A stretch of DNA of 64,000 nucleotides from Paenibacillus physcomitrellae (lineage in GTDB: Bacteria; Bacillota; Bacilli; Paenibacillales; Paenibacillaceae): NCBI RefSeq assembly GCF_002240225.1, contig NZ_CP022584.1:2887501-2951500 (forward strand), written 5' to 3'. A program made the position numbers and the translations under genes. Shown here piece after piece: positions 1 through 7,800 of the stretch. Positions within the stretch are counted from its first letter, which is position 1. Each line of letters begins with the position of its first letter. Below the pieces are notes generated by a model that ran no database searches, was not told the origin of the DNA, and saw nothing but the letters and a program-made list of their open reading frames with translations.

Positions 1-592
1 TTAAGCTATAGTAACTGTTGTCTCCTATAATTATATGATCTAGCAGATCAATACCGACTATTTCCCCTACTTCATACAGCCGTTTAGTAATCTGAATATC
101 TTCTTGACTCGGAGTTGGATCACCACTTGGATGATTGTGTATGCATATAAAGGAAGCACTACAATGTTTGATTGCTGCACGGAAAACCTCCCTCGGATGT
201 ACAATAGCAGCATTGAGTGATCCGACTGAGATAGTTTCTTTAAAGATCAAACGATTCTTTGTATTTAAGAAAAGGCAGATAAAGTGCTCCTTGGTTAAAT
301 GTCTTAATTCTGGGGCTAACAAATACTGAACATCCTTAGGGCTCTGTATAGTGTAGTGATCCTCATAGCTTGGGATAGAAAGGACTTTTGTCAGTCGAAA
401 TAACGCCATTATTTGTTGCGCTCTCCTCGTTCCAATTCCTTTAAGCCGTATTAGCTGCTGTTCACTCGCATCCAACAATTCACTTGTTGTAGGGAAATTC
501 TGAAACAGCTCTTGAATTAGATAACTATCCTGTTTCTCGCAAAGAGATACTGATAGAAGCTGTTTTATTTCGTTTTTTCTGTAATCAGTCAT
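1..592 (-). CDS. radC: RadC-family (JAB/JAMM) protein, C-terminus cut by window edge
   Basis: The reading frame starts at an ATG at 592-590 and is still open at position 1. About 197 residues are visible and only a few C-terminal ones should be missing. An N-terminal helix-hairpin-helix segment (LKGIGTRRAQQI, about residues 48-60) precedes the JAMM metal-binding motif HNHPSGDPTPSQED (about 152-165), with HPREVF before it. RadC proteins belong to the MPN/JAMM family; their biochemical role is unsettled and many copies travel on mobile elements. The start overlaps the end of the upstream recombinase by 8 nt, so the two are probably co-transcribed. The AT-rich context and the recombinase partner suggest an element-borne copy rather than the chromosomal radC. 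Confidence 0.9.
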   Translation of the reverse strand, partial: MTDYRKNEIKQLLSVSLCEKQDSYLIQELFQNFPTTSELLDASEQQLIRLKGIGTRRAQQIMALFRLTKVLSIPSYEDHYTIQSPKDVQYLLAPELRHLTKEHFICLFLNTKNRLIFKETISVGSLNAAIVHPREVFRAAIKHCSASFICIHNHPSGDPTPSQEDIQITKRLYEVGEIVGIDLLDHIIIGDNSYYSL

Positions 593-1223
593 TTTTGATA
601 CCTCCAATTGTTTGCCTTTTTAGAAGCTCTTCATATTCATTTACTCTTCTATAAAAAGTCCTCCGCTTCATTCCTAATTTCTCTATAGCCTTTACTCCGG
701 TTATTTCTCCTAAATTCCATTCGTTGTAGATCTTAATAAACATTTCATCAATTTCTCTCTTCGGGCGCCCAAACCTCACACCTTCGGCCTTTGCAACTTC
801 AATTCCCTCTGCCTGTCGTTGCCTATTTTTCTTTCTCTCTTGTTCGGCCACATATGCCAGCAGGCTTAAAAATTGGTCCTCCATAACCTTTCCAAAATCA
901 CCCATCCTTTTAAATTTCCTAGAATCAAATAGTGTTTCATTATCTAGGCAAATAATATCTGCTTTTACTTCACGGGTAATATACTTCCATTCAGCTATAA
1001 TTCCTTCATAGTCACGCCCTAAACGATCTAATGCATCGATGTAAATTAGGTCACCTTCGCGAATCATTAGACGCATTGCTTGATAGCGTGGGCGATTAAA
1101 ATCCTTTCCACTCAACTTATCCAGGAATACATATCTTTCATCAATTCCAAGCTCCCTGAATTTCAATAGTTGCCTTTCTGGATTTTGGTCTTTAGCCGAT
1201 ACTCGACCATACCCCATTTCCAT
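585..1223 (-). CDS. serine recombinase (resolvase/invertase family)
   Basis: The 212-residue protein has the small serine recombinase layout. The N-terminal catalytic domain carries the nucleophile Ser9 in YGRVSAKDQN and the active-site arginine region DALDRLGRDYEGI. A long E-helix (about 120-140, AEQERKKNRQRQAEG) leads to the FGRPK linker and a C-terminal helix-turn-helix (about 165-200). Such enzymes resolve cointegrates or invert segments. The ATG at 1223 follows GGAGGGG with 10 nt spacing. It overlaps the RadC-family gene by 8 nt. Whether it acts on this element or on a res site in the 1224-1360 region cannot be told from sequence. Confidence 0.9.
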   Translation of the reverse strand: MEMGYGRVSAKDQNPERQLLKFRELGIDERYVFLDKLSGKDFNRPRYQAMRLMIREGDLIYIDALDRLGRDYEGIIAEWKYITREVKADIICLDNETLFDSRKFKRMGDFGKVMEDQFLSLLAYVAEQERKKNRQRQAEGIEVAKAEGVRFGRPKREIDEMFIKIYNEWNLGEITGVKAIEKLGMKRRTFYRRVNEYEELLKRQTIGGIKND

Positions 1224-1363
1224 CTATTCTATTCCCCTCCTTTTTCATGCCATATTGTCTACGAACTGAATGGCACATGCCAAAAGACTTTTAATAACGT
1301 TTTGACATATGCATTTAATCTTTCTGAGACAGTGCCAAAAAGCATGCGTTTTGCTACAAAGTA

Positions 1364-1394
1364 AAAGAAGCAACCTATGAAAGATTGCTTCTTT
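1364..1394 (-). terminator. terminator downstream of the integrase
   Basis: A perfect 10-bp inverted repeat (1364-1373 and 1385-1394) lies 40 nt past the integrase stop. The minus-strand transcript ends in a U-rich stretch, so it probably separates the integrase from the recombinase-radC unit. Confidence 0.6.
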
Positions 1395-1433
1395 GATAAA
1401 TTAGTACATTTGAGTAAAGAATTCTTATTTCAC

Positions 1434-2552
1434 TTATTCCTTTCTCAAAGCATTACTCATAGCACTGACAGTACTCTTGTGCGTTTTATCAAAACGATGG
1501 GTATATATTCTACTTGTTGTAGAAATATCACTATGTCCTAATGCCTGAGATATTGCTAAGAGATCTACTCCCTCTTCGTACAAGACGCTGGCAAATGAGT
1601 GCCTTAAATCGTGTAATCTGGCTTTAGGAAAATTGTTCCTTTGGATAAATTCATTGAATCTTTCTGTAATAGAATTCACTCTGTACGGTTTACCATCATC
1701 ACGTGTAAACACATACTCACTGTCTATATAATCTTTTCCGAGGGTTTGCTTAAAGCTTCTCTGTTGCTCTAAAGTTTTCTGTAGAACTTCAATTACTTCA
1801 TTATTTAAGAATAACGTTCTTTTGCTCTTTTCAGTTTTCGGAGCCTTTACGACTACATCCTTACCGGCACTCGTTCTGACCTCTTGAATCTGTAGAGTAC
1901 AATTATTAAAATCGATTGATTTCCATTTCAAACCACATATCTCCTCCCGCCGTAGTCCTAAATAAATTGAAAGTGTTACAGGTAACTCGAGCTTTGTTTC
2001 CTTCACCTTTTCTAAGAGTAAAACAAGCTGTTCTTTGGTGTATGAGTGGCCTTCAAATTTTCTTCTTCTAGGCAATGAAACTGCATCAGCCACATTCCTG
2101 TAAAGAAACTGTTGCTTCAAGCCATAATCTAATGCTTTTCGTATATTGGCATGATGTTTATGCACTGTATTGGGCGAAAGTCCTTTCTCATCCATCAAAT
2201 ACTTATAGTACTGCTGTATATGACTTGGTTGTAGCTTCTGTAGCGGAATATGCCCAAGATAAGGTGCAATATGCTTGAATATTATATTTCGATATCCATA
2301 TTCAGTAGTTTTTTCACAATTGTATTTTACGTAGTTATCTAACCAGTGTTCAAAAAACTCTAATACTGTAATCTCACTTGTTTGAACCAACAGGTTACGT
2401 TGTTGATTATACTCAAATTCGGCTAGCAGCTTCTTTGCTTCAGATTCTGTTGAAGCGTACACATACTCTCTCTGCCGTTTTCCATTCTGATCCTTACCTA
2501 ATTCTTTGGTAACTCTAAATTTTTTTCCTATTTTTTGAATACTTCCAGCCAT
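1434..2552 (-). CDS. int: tyrosine recombinase / phage-type integrase
   Basis: Site-specific recombinase that would integrate and excise the island. I place the start at ATG 2552, which follows AAAGGAG at 5 nt; an upstream ATG eight codons earlier lacks such a site. From this start the protein has 372 residues. Residues 1-55 form an AP2-like arm-binding domain, about 60-160 a SAM-like core-binding domain, and about 170-365 the catalytic domain. Arg201 (GLRREE), His314 and Arg317 (HDLRHSFAS), His340 (LGHSD) and Tyr350 (RIYTH) make up the catalytic set, so the enzyme looks intact. A small HTH gene lies immediately upstream, as in many Tn916/ICE and satellite elements. The nearest visible plausible target is the ssrA 3' end at 11,486. 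Confidence 0.95.
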   Translation of the reverse strand: MAGSIQKIGKKFRVTKELGKDQNGKRQREYVYASTESEAKKLLAEFEYNQQRNLLVQTSEITVLEFFEHWLDNYVKYNCEKTTEYGYRNIIFKHIAPYLGHIPLQKLQPSHIQQYYKYLMDEKGLSPNTVHKHHANIRKALDYGLKQQFLYRNVADAVSLPRRRKFEGHSYTKEQLVLLLEKVKETKLELPVTLSIYLGLRREEICGLKWKSIDFNNCTLQIQEVRTSAGKDVVVKAPKTEKSKRTLFLNNEVIEVLQKTLEQQRSFKQTLGKDYIDSEYVFTRDDGKPYRVNSITERFNEFIQRNNFPKARLHDLRHSFASVLYEEGVDLLAISQALGHSDISTTSRIYTHRFDKTHKSTVSAMSNALRKE

Positions 2553-2610
2553 ATGCTCTCCTTTCACTATAGACACATTTCTTTAGATGTACTCGCTTTC
2601 CTGTGTTTCA

Positions 2611-2802
2611 TTAATTAACTCCGTTCTGATTCTGCTCCAACCAAGCTTTAAAAGAAGTAATAGGAATTAGTAGCTTTCTGCCGACCCTTATTTTTGGGAA
2701 ATCACTTCTGTTCACCAGCTTGTAAAGGGAGTTTCTCCCTAGGGGAAGAATTGCTGCTAAATCATTAATTGTGTAACACACCTGCTGGTTGTCTTTGGTC
2801 AT
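2611..2802 (-). CDS. small excisionase-like HTH DNA-binding protein
   Basis: The 63-residue product starts at ATG 2802, which follows GGAGG at 9 nt; a longer upstream frame lacks a ribosome site. It carries a MerR/AlpA-type winged HTH of the helix_turn_helix_17 kind: YTINDLAAILPLGRNSLYKL, then FPKIRVGRKLLIP, then a tryptophan helix (FKAWLEQ). Proteins of this type act as excisionases or recombination directionality factors, or as satellite regulators. It lies 58 bp upstream of the integrase on the same strand, which supports an Xis role. Function is inferred from fold and position only. Confidence 0.8.
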   Translation of the reverse strand: MTKDNQQVCYTINDLAAILPLGRNSLYKLVNRSDFPKIRVGRKLLIPITSFKAWLEQNQNGVN

Positions 2803-3015
2803 TTCAATGAACCTCCAATTAATAATATATAATCCAAACTCGCTAATTAACTTTTTACTTTCATAAACTTGTAGCTCATTCTGTAGCTTCACAGTAGCAT
2901 TCGTTTTCTACGGATATATCTATGGCAATCCTAGTAAGTTAGGTAATTCTTAGTGATTAAAAATAACCGTAGCTAATGTAGACATTAAGAGAAATTTCTT
3001 ACTGCTTTTAAAACT

Positions 3016-4587
3016 CTAGAAACTCTTTTGCAAAAGAATTCCTCTAAATCCCAATAAAGGTACCGAACCATTTATTCTAAATTTTCCTGGCTTTACTCCC
3101 AAACTGCTAATTTCCCTCCACAACTCCTCTTTGGACAATATTGGGATTTGGTTAGCTTTGCAGAACTCTTCATATGCAGGTAGTAAGTCTCTTCTATGAG
3201 CCTTAATATCGCTGTTGCTTAAATCAATTAAACAACAATCCTTAACGAACTGAGTCACACTATTCATTTCCTCCACATATTGCTGTTTAAATTGAGTTGA
3301 CTCATCACTTTCTGTAAATATGAAGTTATTTTCTATTAGTCTGTAGAGACCTTCTATAGCCCAAGATACAATGTAATCCCGTTCAAATAAAATCTTATCT
3401 AGGAGTGATTTATCTCTCATGCTCTCTGGCACTGAGTGATTAAATAGAATAAATAAAATCCGATCAGTAAACGCATGTGTAGCATCACGCTTATTTAATT
3501 TAGGCATATGATTACCAGCTGCTATCAGCTTGGTTTTTCCATAAAATTCAATTGAAACCTGGCCTTTACGGTCAGCTGTAATTAAATCCCCACCCGTAAT
3601 AGCCTTAATAAATTCTGTGCCTTTCAAAGGACCGTCCTCATTCATTTCCGGTGAGATATTTAATTTGGAATGTGCAAGTCGTGCCTGCATGAATCTATTT
3701 TCAGATAATTGTTTTAATGTCATTGCGGTGGTGTGTTCTTTACCTATTAAGTTCTGAAGGATGCTCAACCAAACACTTTTCCCACTGTGTGGCTTACCCA
3801 TTAAGACAAAAAACTTCTTTGCATTTGTGTAGTTGCTTAAAATGTAGCCCGTCATTTCTTGAAGTGTTGCTTCCTTTTTTGCATCCTCCTCCGTAGAAAA
3901 ATCTAAAAAACTTAAAAAGTTCTCATTTCTTAAACTAGCCCCGGTGTACGTATTAGAATCGTAGTATTCGGAATCTATAAAGCTGGTGAATAAGTATTGA
4001 GGATGATGAGGAATTAATACTCTTTGTACAAGATCAAGAACACCATTCCGGAAATTAATCATATTTTTTTGACTATCGAATGCATTTATATCAAGTTGTA
4101 TGTCTGGGCAGCTCTTTAGAAGAAAGATTATTTCCTCTAATTTATAGCGACTTATTTGCCTATCTTGTTCTTCATCCATGCTACTTCGTATAAGGACTAT
4201 CAATTCATTATCGGACAACCTTTTGTGGTAACCAAATTCTTCCGTGTAAATATATATATCATTATTTGAACTTTTTATAATGTATCTATCCAATATTTGA
4301 AGATATATGATATATTCAATTTTTACATATTTTGCAACAAAACTTGAAGACGCATTAACCATTTCAAGTCTGTTTTTACTACTAACCACCTCACTAATAC
4401 AGCTTGATTCTACGATACCAGATTCTATCTCGGATTCCTGATCTATAAACCTTTGTTGAACTTCTAAAGAGTACTCATTATCTTCTGAAAATAGTGTTTC
4501 CTCAGTATCGAAATCGAGTCTGTCCTCGTAAGACGTTGTATTATTATCAAGCCCTTCAAATCGATATTTTCCATAGTTATTATTCAT
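3016..4587 (-). CDS. phage/plasmid primase-helicase, P4/D5 family SF3 ATPase
   Basis: Replication protein of the island. It has 523 residues counted from ATG 4587, which follows a GGAGGAAGA site; an in-frame ATG ten codons earlier is less likely. The C-terminal half is an SF3 helicase. The Walker A motif GKPHSGKS lies near residues 261-269, a B-like segment SKLNISPEMNED follows, then a conserved AGNHMPKLNKRD motif and an arginine-finger-like TDRILFI. A D5_N-like domain precedes it. No zinc finger or TOPRIM-type primase domain is obvious in the first 150 acidic residues, so primase activity is doubtful. The start overlaps the upstream gene by 8 nt, so the two are translationally coupled. Such proteins are typical of P4-like satellites, PICIs and integrated plasmids. 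Confidence 0.88.
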   Translation of the reverse strand: MNNNYGKYRFEGLDNNTTSYEDRLDFDTEETLFSEDNEYSLEVQQRFIDQESEIESGIVESSCISEVVSSKNRLEMVNASSSFVAKYVKIEYIIYLQILDRYIIKSSNNDIYIYTEEFGYHKRLSDNELIVLIRSSMDEEQDRQISRYKLEEIIFLLKSCPDIQLDINAFDSQKNMINFRNGVLDLVQRVLIPHHPQYLFTSFIDSEYYDSNTYTGASLRNENFLSFLDFSTEEDAKKEATLQEMTGYILSNYTNAKKFFVLMGKPHSGKSVWLSILQNLIGKEHTTAMTLKQLSENRFMQARLAHSKLNISPEMNEDGPLKGTEFIKAITGGDLITADRKGQVSIEFYGKTKLIAAGNHMPKLNKRDATHAFTDRILFILFNHSVPESMRDKSLLDKILFERDYIVSWAIEGLYRLIENNFIFTESDESTQFKQQYVEEMNSVTQFVKDCCLIDLSNSDIKAHRRDLLPAYEEFCKANQIPILSKEELWREISSLGVKPGKFRINGSVPLLGFRGILLQKSF

Positions 4588-5149
4588 CCCTATCTTCCTC
4601 CTCACTAAACCAAGCATCGAGCTTTAGTTCAGGAAAGATATTTTTTATAAGAGCGAACGCTATTACTCGGATGCTTTCTTTTGTTGCTTGCTTAGTAGCA
4701 AATACTTCAGCTGTCTTTTTGTACTTAAGACTCCCATCAAATATACAAAACTGTGTAAAATCAAGCGTCTCTATGAATAGTACGATAACATCATCGCTAG
4801 CCGGCACTGAATTGTTGAAAATTTCACTCTCACCATTTAAGTAATAGTGATACTTTAGTTCTTGATTGTCATTAGCATCTATGATTATTCTGATAAATCC
4901 ATTTTCCTTTAAGTTGAGACTCTTTACCTCATTATCCAAATAAGCTGAATAAGATTTTTTACCCCCTAGTTTTGATCCAATAAAGGCTGCATATGGCTGC
5001 ACGCTTTTTCCACTTACGTTTGCTTGTAGCTTAGTATCACTCATTGCAATAATGGAAATATGAGAGCCCTCTCCATTCGATAGTATCTTAACCAGCTTTT
5101 CCCCTTGCTTACTTAGTCCACTTAATAAATTAACACTGTTGTTCTCCAT
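4580..5149 (-). CDS. uncharacterised protein co-transcribed with the SF3 helicase
   Basis: The 189-residue protein is read from ATG 5149, which follows AAGGAG at 9 nt; an ATG three codons earlier sits on top of the ribosome site. I do not recognise a family. It is mixed alpha/beta, mildly acidic, without signal peptide or membrane segment, and ends in a very acidic tail (SEEEDRDE). Its stop overlaps the helicase start, which suggests a replication accessory role such as an initiator or helicase-loading partner. That is inference from coupling only. Confidence 0.75.
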   Translation of the reverse strand: MENNSVNLLSGLSKQGEKLVKILSNGEGSHISIIAMSDTKLQANVSGKSVQPYAAFIGSKLGGKKSYSAYLDNEVKSLNLKENGFIRIIIDANDNQELKYHYYLNGESEIFNNSVPASDDVIVLFIETLDFTQFCIFDGSLKYKKTAEVFATKQATKESIRVIAFALIKNIFPELKLDAWFSEEEDRDE

Positions 5150-5270
5150 TCTGAACATCTCCTTTAAGGTGTTGTTTTTGGGTATAACAGAAATATAACT
5201 TTTCTAGAGATTAATATTCAGAACAGCCCTTCAAAAAAATTAGTACTAGAAAAATCAGGTTTAAATACAG

Positions 5271-5310
5271 TAAAATAAGAGGTTGTCCATTTGGACAACC
5301 TCTTATTTTA
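5271..5310. terminator. strong bidirectional terminator hairpin
   Basis: A perfect 18-bp inverted repeat (5271-5288 and 5293-5310) with a 4-nt ATTT loop starts 4 bp after the stop of the 446-residue gene. A/T-rich stem ends give U tracts in both directions. It isolates the gene on the right from the replication genes on the left. Confidence 0.85.
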
Positions 5311-5313
5311 CTA

Positions 5314-6654
5314 TTATTTTAATTTATCTAATAACTCATCTACTCTACTTCTCCAAAGATCACGTGTACTTTGAGGCTCTAAAAGAAACCTAGCTAGCTC
5401 ATCGTAATGATCAATCTTATCTAGGTCTTCAACAACCTCACTATCTTTTATTTGAGAAACCATCTTCTCAATATTAGATATATCCCCCATTATTGCAATG
5501 GCTGTCTTATCAATATCTGGAACTGAAAGATTGAATTCAGCTAATGCAGGAGAATATTTACTTTGTTTATTTTCATCTGAGAAGCCCATCTCACTTAAAT
5601 GGTAGTGATATAACTCCATTAAAGGGAATGCTATTACAGACAATTCTAAGATCATTTTCCTTATCTCTTTATACATGTTTTCAGAAGAGTTAAAAATGGA
5701 AGAACTACCGTACCATCCGTAGGTGTATTCAGGCACAATCTTCGTATACACTCCACTTAGAATTGTCTGGTTAATATAATCAACGAACTTACCCCTGCTA
5801 TGGATATTCGGTAAAAGCGTCGCAAGACTAAGTAAACTTCTGCCTTCATTGCTATAAAAATCAATGTAGAAAGATAACCGATCTTGTATCTGTGGATCGC
5901 CATTTTCTTCACTTTTAGAAATGGATACCTCTCCCGATTCTTTTTTAGTACTAGCGGCACTATCTAAAACAGTTCTTATTTGCTTTATTAAATTGACTTT
6001 GAAGGTTCTCTCGAATAAATATTTACTAATGATTTGTTGATCTATAGGAAACTCCTTCATTATTTCTATAAAACACGTAACTAACCCTATAAAACTTTTA
6101 TCAATATCTAATTGTTTATACCGCCTATAATTGTTATAAAATGCACTTAAAAATATAAAAAAGAAACTGGTGCTATTTGGAGCATAAATTTGATTCCTGG
6201 AAGAAGAATTCTGCTTCCTTATTACCTCGACCTCAAAATCCTCTTCACATATTTTTATTAGGGGCTTCATCCAATCCCTTTCAGGTGCCTGCGGAAACTC
6301 CCCAATTCTATAACTCAAGCTATTCCTTAGAGCCTCCATTTTTGTAGTAATACCCTTTAATCTCTCTTCTGAACTATTTAAAATCCTTAGCATATGAGTA
6401 TTTAACTCTAAATGAATCTCAATATCGCGAAATAGTTCATCTTCTGGTACTGATCTCTCTTTGCTGTTCAAATTCAATTTATGAATATATTTAAATATCC
6501 CTTTAATCTTGCTTGGTATGGAAAATTCACACTTCTCATAAACATATTTAGATACTCCCTGACTTAACTCTTCTACTGAAGGATTCAGGGTCAACCCAAA
6601 TTCTAAGAGAATTCTTTCCCGTTCACTCTTCTCTTTTACTTCTAAATATTTCAT
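5314..6654 (-). CDS. unrecognised 446-residue cytoplasmic protein of the island
   Basis: I do not recognise this protein. The start at ATG 6654 follows AGGAG at 8 nt; a second ATG two codons upstream is too close to it. The product is predicted mostly helical, rich in charged residues and phenylalanine, without signal peptide or convincing membrane segment. A low-complexity, probably disordered patch (STKKESGEVSISKSEENGD) lies near residues 255-275. No nucleotide-binding or nuclease motif is evident. The gene forms its own transcription unit, with a strong hairpin 4 bp downstream and a terminator-bounded restriction gene upstream. Its place between replication and restriction genes makes it a cargo candidate, possibly defensive; that is inference from neighbours. 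Confidence 0.8.
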   Translation of the reverse strand: MKYLEVKEKSERERILLEFGLTLNPSVEELSQGVSKYVYEKCEFSIPSKIKGIFKYIHKLNLNSKERSVPEDELFRDIEIHLELNTHMLRILNSSEERLKGITTKMEALRNSLSYRIGEFPQAPERDWMKPLIKICEEDFEVEVIRKQNSSSRNQIYAPNSTSFFFIFLSAFYNNYRRYKQLDIDKSFIGLVTCFIEIMKEFPIDQQIISKYLFERTFKVNLIKQIRTVLDSAASTKKESGEVSISKSEENGDPQIQDRLSFYIDFYSNEGRSLLSLATLLPNIHSRGKFVDYINQTILSGVYTKIVPEYTYGWYGSSSIFNSSENMYKEIRKMILELSVIAFPLMELYHYHLSEMGFSDENKQSKYSPALAEFNLSVPDIDKTAIAIMGDISNIEKMVSQIKDSEVVEDLDKIDHYDELARFLLEPQSTRDLWRSRVDELLDKLK

Positions 6655-6848
6655 TAACATTACTCCTAGATTAATGACTTTCCCTTTCGAGACTACCACT
6701 TACCATGAGGGGATAGGTAATTTCAATCACTCATTTCCTTGTTTTTGGCATACAAAAAAGCCTTCAGTACTTTGATAACCTACAGAGGGTAGCAACAAAC
6801 ATTCTATTAGAGCAAACTTAATTGGGCATAGCGGGTCACAATAAAAGT

Positions 6849-6868
6849 GGGCACTGCTAGGAGTGCCC
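6849..6868 (-). terminator. terminator after the restriction endonuclease gene
   Basis: A 7-bp stem (6849-6855 and 6862-6868) with a 6-nt loop, followed on the minus strand by a T-rich run, lies 15 bp past the endonuclease stop. Confidence 0.65.
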
Positions 6869-6882
6869 TTTACAATTAAGGT

Positions 6883-7677
6883 TTAAAAATACTCAGCTTT
6901 AATTCTCTTGCGGGTGACTTCACCAACTTCATCAAAAATTTCTAACAGCTCATTATAAGTGCCCTCATCTTGTCCGATACGATTCCATAAGTCGGAACCA
7001 ACCAAGACAAATTTGTCATCATCCATATCAAAATATTTATATGGAATTTTATGAGATTGCGACCCGTATGAATTACCTTCCCCAGCAGGGTTATACGGCA
7101 ATCCAAAGTAAGCATCACACATAGGCTTTGCTACTTTTAAATATAAGAGACTCTTCTTCGCAATTGCAGATTGATCCTTGTTGGGCTTGACAGTCTTAAA
7201 AGAATAGAACTCCTCATGCCCATCCAACCTCCTGACATAAAGATCACTGATTACAGACACCGGAACAGTAGAATCAATGGACAGTTCTTGAATCTTTTTG
7301 ATTTCATTATTTACATTCGGAGCAACCTTATTTTTACCTTTATCTTTACCTTGTCGCTCAACTATCTGCTCGATTGTTTGAGTTTGGAAAGTATTTAAAG
7401 TAAGAACACTTGTATGCTGATTTTCAGCGTATGCGCCTGTTCCCTGAGCTATGATCCTTCCGATTTGTTCAAAAATACCTTGACCGAGCGTTGTAACAAA
7501 GGAACGCTCAAACTTACTCCCCTTCCAAACCTCAACAGGTACGATACGAGCACCGAAAGGGTTTGTTGTAAGGATGGCATCTTCACTGAAAGGATTGCCT
7601 ATAGTCATGTCATGTATTTTCTTATTCATTGCAATAGTAATGTGGTTCTTAACCTGCAAGCGAGTCTCTGCATCCAT
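6883..7677 (-). CDS. putative TdeIII-like type II restriction endonuclease
   Basis: The 264-residue protein sits directly downstream of a C5-cytosine methyltransferase on the same strand, the usual arrangement for a type II system. The N-terminal region (KIHDMTIGNPF, then TTNPFGARIV) and the SFKTVKPNKDQ segment resemble the TdeIII family as I remember it; family members tested cut GGNCC-like sites, but specificity here is unknown. The likely PD-(D/E)xK core is Asp145 (ISDLYVRR) with Lys161 in FYSFKTVK. The position usually held by Glu/Asp/Gln two residues before the lysine is Ser159, which is unusual. The start at 7677 follows GGAGG at 7 nt. Family assignment is moderately secure; activity is unproven. 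Confidence 0.7.
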   Translation of the reverse strand: MDAETRLQVKNHITIAMNKKIHDMTIGNPFSEDAILTTNPFGARIVPVEVWKGSKFERSFVTTLGQGIFEQIGRIIAQGTGAYAENQHTSVLTLNTFQTQTIEQIVERQGKDKGKNKVAPNVNNEIKKIQELSIDSTVPVSVISDLYVRRLDGHEEFYSFKTVKPNKDQSAIAKKSLLYLKVAKPMCDAYFGLPYNPAGEGNSYGSQSHKIPYKYFDMDDDKFVLVGSDLWNRIGQDEGTYNELLEIFDEVGEVTRKRIKAEYF

Positions 7678-7767
7678 TCTTGTCCCTCCATTTCATCAGC
7701 ACCTGTAATTATAACCAAAGATGCATTCTATGAACAGGACCTTAATAGGAAAAAAGAACCAAATGAA

Positions 7768-7793
7768 AAACCCATCCTACACAGGACGGGTTT
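7768..7793 (-). terminator. hairpin between methyltransferase and endonuclease genes
   Basis: An 11-bp near-perfect stem (7768-7778 and 7783-7793, one mismatched pair) with a 4-nt loop and a short T run on the minus strand lies just past the methyltransferase stop. It may attenuate read-through so that the endonuclease is made at a lower level or from its own promoter. Confidence 0.6.
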
Positions 7794-7800
7794 CCACAAC

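Noticed and set aside
2974..2981. TGTAGACA near the excisionase gene, matching the repeats beside ssrA
   Set aside because: A single 8-mer match on either strand in 11 kb is close to chance, so it was not counted as an integrase site.
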